Source: Anaerolineae bacterium (lineage in GTDB: Bacteria; Chloroflexota; Anaerolineae; Anaerolineales; E44-bin32). From it: DNA of 9,952 nt. Within the stretch, counting starts at the first letter, position 1, and every line of letters starts with the position of its first letter. Under the pieces are notes generated by a model that searched no databases, was not told where the DNA came from, and saw only the letters and a list, made by a program, of their open reading frames with translations. Location: assembly GCA_030673735.1 (NCBI GenBank), contig DAOVIK010000043.1, forward strand, positions 1-9,952, written 5' to 3'. Positions 7,049-9,952 of this stretch are shown one piece after another. A program made the position numbers and the translations under genes.

Positions 7049-7251
7049 CATCGATCAATCCAACACAAATGGGTAGCTAGCGCTCAACTGAGTGTGGACA
7101 TTGTGGCGGCCAAACCACCAACCCCCTGCAGTATTCTGCGCGGTCGTCCTGCCGGGACTCCAGAAGTCTTGCCCTATCCATGATTCCCTCCCAATTTCGG
7201 GGCAATTTGCAGGAATGTGATCTTCAGCTTCAAACATAATGCGCATTTGCG
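7049..7251 (+). other. Spacer between the bc-complex operon and the sensor kinase
   Basis: No gene is supported here. A stem of TTGTGG (7101-7106) with CCACCAA (7115-7121), one bulge and an 8-base loop could form after the operon but has no T run, so it is at best a weak terminator. ATGGGTA (7069-7075) is the complement of TACCCAT, which fits the NarL heptamer consensus; a single match is expected by chance in this length of DNA at modest frequency. No tRNA or other RNA gene is seen. Confidence 0.5.
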
Positions 7252-7280
7252 TTGACTCGTCCACCTCTCTCCTTGATAAT
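7252..7280 (+). promoter_or_regulatory. Sigma70-type promoter of the sensor kinase operon
   Basis: TTGACT (7252-7257) and GATAAT (7275-7280) are separated by exactly 17 bp, each with five of six consensus bases. Transcription would start near 7287, giving a leader of about 66 nt before the kinase start. It is the best promoter match I found in the window's spacers, which suggests that the two-component genes have their own transcript. Confidence 0.65.
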
Positions 7281-7287
7281 GCTGACA

Positions 7288-7349
7288 CGGGTAGGCACGA
7301 AGATAGCGGCAATTGCTACCCGATTGGTAGTTCGTCTAGTCATAGGTAG
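7288..7349 (+). promoter_or_regulatory. Structured leader with competing GGTAG/CTACC pairings
   Basis: CGGGTAG (7288-7294) pairs perfectly with CTACCCG (7316-7322), extendable by C7296-G7315 and A7297-T7314 around a bulged G. The same CTACC (7316-7320) can instead pair with GGTAG at 7326-7330 (5 bp stem, 5-base loop), or with GGTAG at 7345-7349. The last copy includes the likely ribosome binding site of the kinase (AGGTAG, 7344-7349). The pairings exclude each other, as in a translational switch. Alternatively the repeats are DNA sites for a regulator. I do not recognise a known riboswitch. Confidence 0.4.
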
Positions 7350-7352
7350 ACA

Positions 7353-8822
7353 GTGTCGAAGAAACTCTCATCTCGTCTAATCCCCCTGCAATCCAGCCTG
7401 CGAGCCAGGCTCGCGATTGGCGTTGGTCTGCCAATCCTGCTGGCGATGTTATCGCTCGCTTTCATCGATTACCTGAACGAGAGGGAACTCCACGATACCC
7501 ACACCGCGCGCTCTGTCCAGCAACTCGGGGATGTTGTCCTGGGTAGCCTGCGCACTGCCATGACCGACAACGACGACCGCATGATCACTCAGGCATTGAT
7601 CAACCTGGGAGATGTACAGGGCGTGAGCAGCGTACAGATCATCGATGTCGACGGTCGTATCTATGCCTCTAGTGATGCATCCGATGCAGGCATGATCTTG
7701 CAGCGTGACGCCGTTGGATGCGAGGAGTGTCATAACCTACCAAGCGAGGAACGTCCCCGGACCCTGCATCTAGGTGCAAGTGGCGGGATACTACGCATCA
7801 CCACTCCGATCCTCAATGAAGCCGATTGTGCGTCTTGCCATGTGGACTCAGGTACTCACCTTGGCATGCTGCTCTTCGACATGTCGATATTGGATTTGGA
7901 GGAGCAGATCATCGACGACCTAAGAGTAGGCCTTCTGATAGCTATTGCAGGAGGATTGGTCGTGACCTTGGGCGCCTACTTGCTAATGCATTGGATGGTT
8001 GTCCGCCGCGTGGAGGCGTTCCGCGACCCCCTAGCCATGCTTGCAGCGGGAGATTTTTCCGCGCGCGTGCCGATCCCGGCGCAGCCCAGCGATGAGCTTG
8101 ACGAACTGGCCGAGAGTTTCAACAAGATGGCAAGCGACCTGGAGCAGCACAGCCGCGCGGCGCAGGAACGCACGAACGTGCGCGAACATGCCATTGTTGA
8201 GGAGCGCAGACGCATCGCCCGCGAGCTTCACGATGGCTTGTCTCAACTGCTGGGATACGTCAACACCAAGGCCATCGCAACGCGCCTGCTGCTCCAAAAC
8301 AAGAAAACCAAAGACGCCGAGCAACAACTCTCCGAACTCGAAGATGCCACTCGCGAAGTCTTCATTGACGTGCGTGAAGCCATACTCGGCCTGCACATGG
8401 CAAGCAAGATTGGCGGTGGGTTGGCCAACTCGCTCAGAGAATACACGACCCAATTCAGCCGTCTTACCAGCATTCCAGTGGAGCTGAACATCGCTCCCGA
8501 GGTCGAAAGGCGCTCGCTTCCGGCGGAGACCGAACTCCAGCTATTGCGTATCGTACAGGAGGCCCTCACCAACATCCGCAAGCATGCTTCTGCCTCTCAG
8601 GCCTGGGTCAGCATGAACCCTGAAAACCGCTCGATGACCCTGAGCATCAGGGATAATGGGGTAGGATTCGACCCAGAGGATCCTCCGCCCGATGCCGCGC
8701 TCAAATTCGGCTTGGATACGATGCGCGAAAGGGCTGAGGCCATCGGAGCCGAATTCCGGCTCGACTCCTCCAGCGGTAATGGAACGCGCGTCGTCGTGAA
8801 ACTGAGAAACCAGGAGGACTGA
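7353..8822 (+). CDS. Sensor histidine kinase with diheme c-type extracytoplasmic domain (HAMP, HisKA_3, HATPase)
   Basis: The product has 489 residues. The GTG at 7353 is the first possible start, because an in-frame TAG lies at 7347-7349. Membrane helix 1 is at about 19-38, an extracytoplasmic sensor at about 41-190, helix 2 at about 191-213 and HAMP at about 214-268. The sensor contains CEECH (123-127) and CASCH (159-163), two c-type heme sites set in a PAS-like context (IIDVDGRIYASS, then TPILNEADC...GMLLFDMSIL). The phosphoacceptor is H293 in RRRIARELHDG (HisKA_3 type, as in NarX and LiaS). The ATP-binding part has N407 (EALTNIRKH), DNGVGFD (434-440), FGLDTMRERA (452-461) and GNGTRV (475-480). 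All catalytic elements are intact. It should phosphorylate the downstream regulator, whose gene starts 4 bp after this stop. By analogy with c-heme periplasmic sensors of Geobacter chemoreceptors, it likely senses redox state or a heme ligand. NarX's nitrate-binding P-box is not evident. Confidence 0.93.
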   Translation: MSKKLSSRLIPLQSSLRARLAIGVGLPILLAMLSLAFIDYLNERELHDTHTARSVQQLGDVVLGSLRTAMTDNDDRMITQALINLGDVQGVSSVQIIDVDGRIYASSDASDAGMILQRDAVGCEECHNLPSEERPRTLHLGASGGILRITTPILNEADCASCHVDSGTHLGMLLFDMSILDLEEQIIDDLRVGLLIAIAGGLVVTLGAYLLMHWMVVRRVEAFRDPLAMLAAGDFSARVPIPAQPSDELDELAESFNKMASDLEQHSRAAQERTNVREHAIVEERRRIARELHDGLSQLLGYVNTKAIATRLLLQNKKTKDAEQQLSELEDATREVFIDVREAILGLHMASKIGGGLANSLREYTTQFSRLTSIPVELNIAPEVERRSLPAETELQLLRIVQEALTNIRKHASASQAWVSMNPENRSMTLSIRDNGVGFDPEDPPPDAALKFGLDTMRERAEAIGAEFRLDSSSGNGTRVVVKLRNQED

Positions 8823-8826
8823 AATC

Positions 8827-9477
8827 ATGCGTGTTTTGGTCGCCGACGATCACTCACTATTTCGCGACGGCATTGTCAGCCTGCTGGAAGCGGCTGGCCA
8901 CCAGGTCATCGGTCAAGTCGGTGATGGCCGCGCGGCGGTCGAGGCTGCGCTCGAGCTGAAACCCGACCTGGTGCTGCTGGACATCACCATGCCCATCATG
9001 AATGGCCCTCAAGCCCTTCGCAAGATCAAGGCCAAGCTGCCGGATATTCAGGTCGTGATGCTTACCGTCTCTGACGAGGACGAACTGCTGCTGGAAAGTG
9101 TGTCATCTGGAGCCAGCGGATACCTGCTGAAAAGTCTCACTGCCGAGGAGTTCCTCGAGCTCCTGCGGGGCTTGGAGCGCGGAGAAGCGGCGCTCACGGG
9201 AAAGATGACCGCGCGCTTGATCAAAGGTGTGGCCGAAAGGCCAACTAAGATAAAGCATCCGGATTCGCTTTCATCGCGCGAGATCGAACTCCTGGGATTG
9301 GTGGCTGCCGGGCACTCGAACAAGGCCATTGCCGAACAGCTCAGCATCAGTGAGAACACCGTCAAGTATCACATGAAGAACATCCTGCAAAAGCTTGGCG
9401 CCAAGAACCGTACTGAGGCCGTCACACAAGCCATCCGGGCCGGCCTTCTTGCACCTGACACGCAAGACATCGCTTAG
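8827..9477 (+). CDS. NarL/FixJ-family response regulator
   Basis: The product has 216 residues, the normal length. The receiver has the acidic pair D7-D8, the phosphoacceptor D52 in LLDITMP, T80 and K102. A linker (about 120-145) joins it to a LuxR-type helix-turn-helix domain (about 147-207) with LSSREIELLGLVAAG and ENTVKYHMKNIL, the recognition-helix region. AGGAGG (8812-8817) inside the end of the kinase gene gives a strong, correctly spaced start. It is the cognate partner of the upstream kinase by position and by family, since HisKA_3 kinases pair with NarL-type regulators. Targets are unknown; the recurring CTACCC/GGGTAG elements in both flanking spacers are candidate binding sites (inference). 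Confidence 0.95.
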   Translation: MRVLVADDHSLFRDGIVSLLEAAGHQVIGQVGDGRAAVEAALELKPDLVLLDITMPIMNGPQALRKIKAKLPDIQVVMLTVSDEDELLLESVSSGASGYLLKSLTAEEFLELLRGLERGEAALTGKMTARLIKGVAERPTKIKHPDSLSSREIELLGLVAAGHSNKAIAEQLSISENTVKYHMKNILQKLGAKNRTEAVTQAIRAGLLAPDTQDIA

Positions 9478-9753
9478 ACAGCACTCTCACTCCCTCAAGT
9501 AGCTTGCTGCGTCTTCCCATACTCATCATCGTCTTCCGAATAACTCCCCCCATGCTGCTGCTATACCGGCAAGGCCATCACCCATTGCACTACCCTTTCG
9601 GGTTGGATAGATCAGCCCATACCCGCAACTGATCTTCTAAATCGTTTCGAAAGAACTACCCTTTTGCGTGATTCGAAATCGTGCTAAAGGGTGTGGAGCG
9701 CGGCTGCCAATCGCGATATTCTTCACAAAGACAAATACGGGCGTCTCGCTTAG
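9478..9753 (+). other. Spacer with short repeats downstream of the response regulator
   Basis: No gene is supported in these 276 bp. CTACCCTTT occurs twice as a direct repeat (9590-9598 and 9656-9664), and AAAGGGT (9686-9692) makes a 7 bp inverted repeat with the second copy. TTCGAAA also occurs twice (9646-9652 and 9672-9678). ACCC (9592-9595) and GGGT (9600-9603) form a small hairpin. CAAG-TAG-CTTG just after the regulator is too short to be called a terminator. No clear -35/-10 pair was found for the next gene. Confidence 0.5.
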
Positions 9754-9952
9754 ATGATGGAAGACAGATTGCCGATGCGCATTGTCATCCTATCCGCACG
9801 CTCACTCCTCGCTGACGGCATTGCCAGCAAGCTTCGGCAGGTTGAGCATGATCTGGAAATGAACGTCATGGATCCTCCCCAGCCGGGAGCGCTCGAGCGG
9901 ATTATTGGCGCCCAGCCATCGGCCATCATCATGGACGGGCCCGATAGTGAGC
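9754..9952 (+). CDS. Receiver-like protein, N-terminal part (3' partial)
   Basis: Sixty-six residues are visible before the window ends. An in-frame TAG lies immediately upstream (9751-9753), so the start is ATG 9754, 9757 or 9775; MRIVIL from 9775 is the usual opening of a receiver domain. No convincing ribosome binding site decides among them. The sequence follows the neighbouring regulator closely in pattern: RSLLADGIASKL matches HSLFRDGIVSLL. The acidic pair after the first strand (DD in the neighbour) is replaced by Ser-Ala, while an aspartate at the phosphoacceptor place (D61 in IIMDGPDS) remains. It is therefore probably an atypical receiver or a response regulator not controlled by Mg-dependent phosphorylation. 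The output domain is outside the window. Confidence 0.65.
   Translation, partial: MMEDRLPMRIVILSARSLLADGIASKLRQVEHDLEMNVMDPPQPGALERIIGAQPSAIIMDGPDSE

Noticed and set aside
7055..7312. 85-codon open frame on the minus strand in the spacer
   Set aside because: It overlaps the clear promoter and leader of the kinase, shows no recognisable domain and has no evident start signals.
7316..7330. NarL 7-2-7 operator
   Set aside because: CTACC-N5-GGTAG is an inverted repeat, but the half-site spacing is 3 bp shorter than TACYYMT-N2-AKRRGTA needs.
7353..8822. Calling the kinase NarX (nitrate sensor)
   Set aside because: The catalytic part is of the same class, but the extracytoplasmic domain has heme c motifs and no visible P-box.
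9499..9509. Terminator hairpin CAAG-TAG-CTTG after the response regulator
   Set aside because: Four-base stem, three-base loop and no T run.
9750..9932. 60-codon open frame on the minus strand at the window end
   Set aside because: The + strand frame here is a clear receiver-like sequence; the minus frame is its shadow.
1..9952. CRISPR array, tRNA, rRNA or insertion sequence
   Set aside because: No regularly spaced repeats, RNA gene signatures, transposase or terminal inverted repeats were seen.

Overview
The window reads as a respiratory electron-transfer locus of a bacterium that matures many c-type cytochromes. All genes are on the + strand. At least 22 heme c attachment motifs are visible in four membrane-anchored respiratory proteins, plus two in a sensor kinase. 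Three features point to a Chloroflexota-like organism, with a menaquinone-based chain less certain: the split cytochrome b in qcrABC order, the low-potential type of Rieske site, and the repeated planctomycete/Chloroflexi-style cytochrome c tail. This placement is inference; there is no rRNA or marker gene here.

Region 1 (1-3531) is a probable operon. It holds the end of a multiheme cytochrome c with a C-terminal membrane anchor, then a diheme-b membrane cytochrome b carrying a cytochrome c tail (8 bp overlap), then a NapC/NirT-like nonaheme cytochrome c. Together they look like a quinone/periplasm electron-exchange module whose catalytic partner, if any, lies upstream of the window. Region 2 (3532-3801) is a spacer with two related palindromes. 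Region 3 (3802-7048) is a tightly packed bc-type complex: Tat-exported Rieske protein, cytochrome b6-like subunit, and a subunit IV-like protein fused to seven successive cytochrome c domains. Gene order and fusion logic match Bacillus qcrABC, but the cytochrome part is far larger.

Region 4 (7049-7352) is a spacer with a good sigma70-type promoter and a leader in which one CTACC element can pair with any of three GGTAG copies, the last at the ribosome binding site. Region 5 (7353-9477) is a two-component pair: a NarX/LiaS-type (HisKA_3) histidine kinase whose extracytoplasmic domain has two CXXCH motifs, and a NarL/FixJ response regulator. Region 6 (9478-9952) is a spacer with repeats followed by the start of a second receiver-like gene that lacks the usual acidic pair.

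Working model (inference): quinol is oxidised or reduced by two membrane modules, electrons move along covalently linked heme domains, and a heme-bearing kinase reads periplasmic redox state or a ligand and adjusts expression. The most unusual items are the seven-heme QcrC-like fusion, the same cytochrome c tail on three different proteins with a Met-to-His change at the presumed distal ligand, and the diheme sensor kinase with its structured leader.
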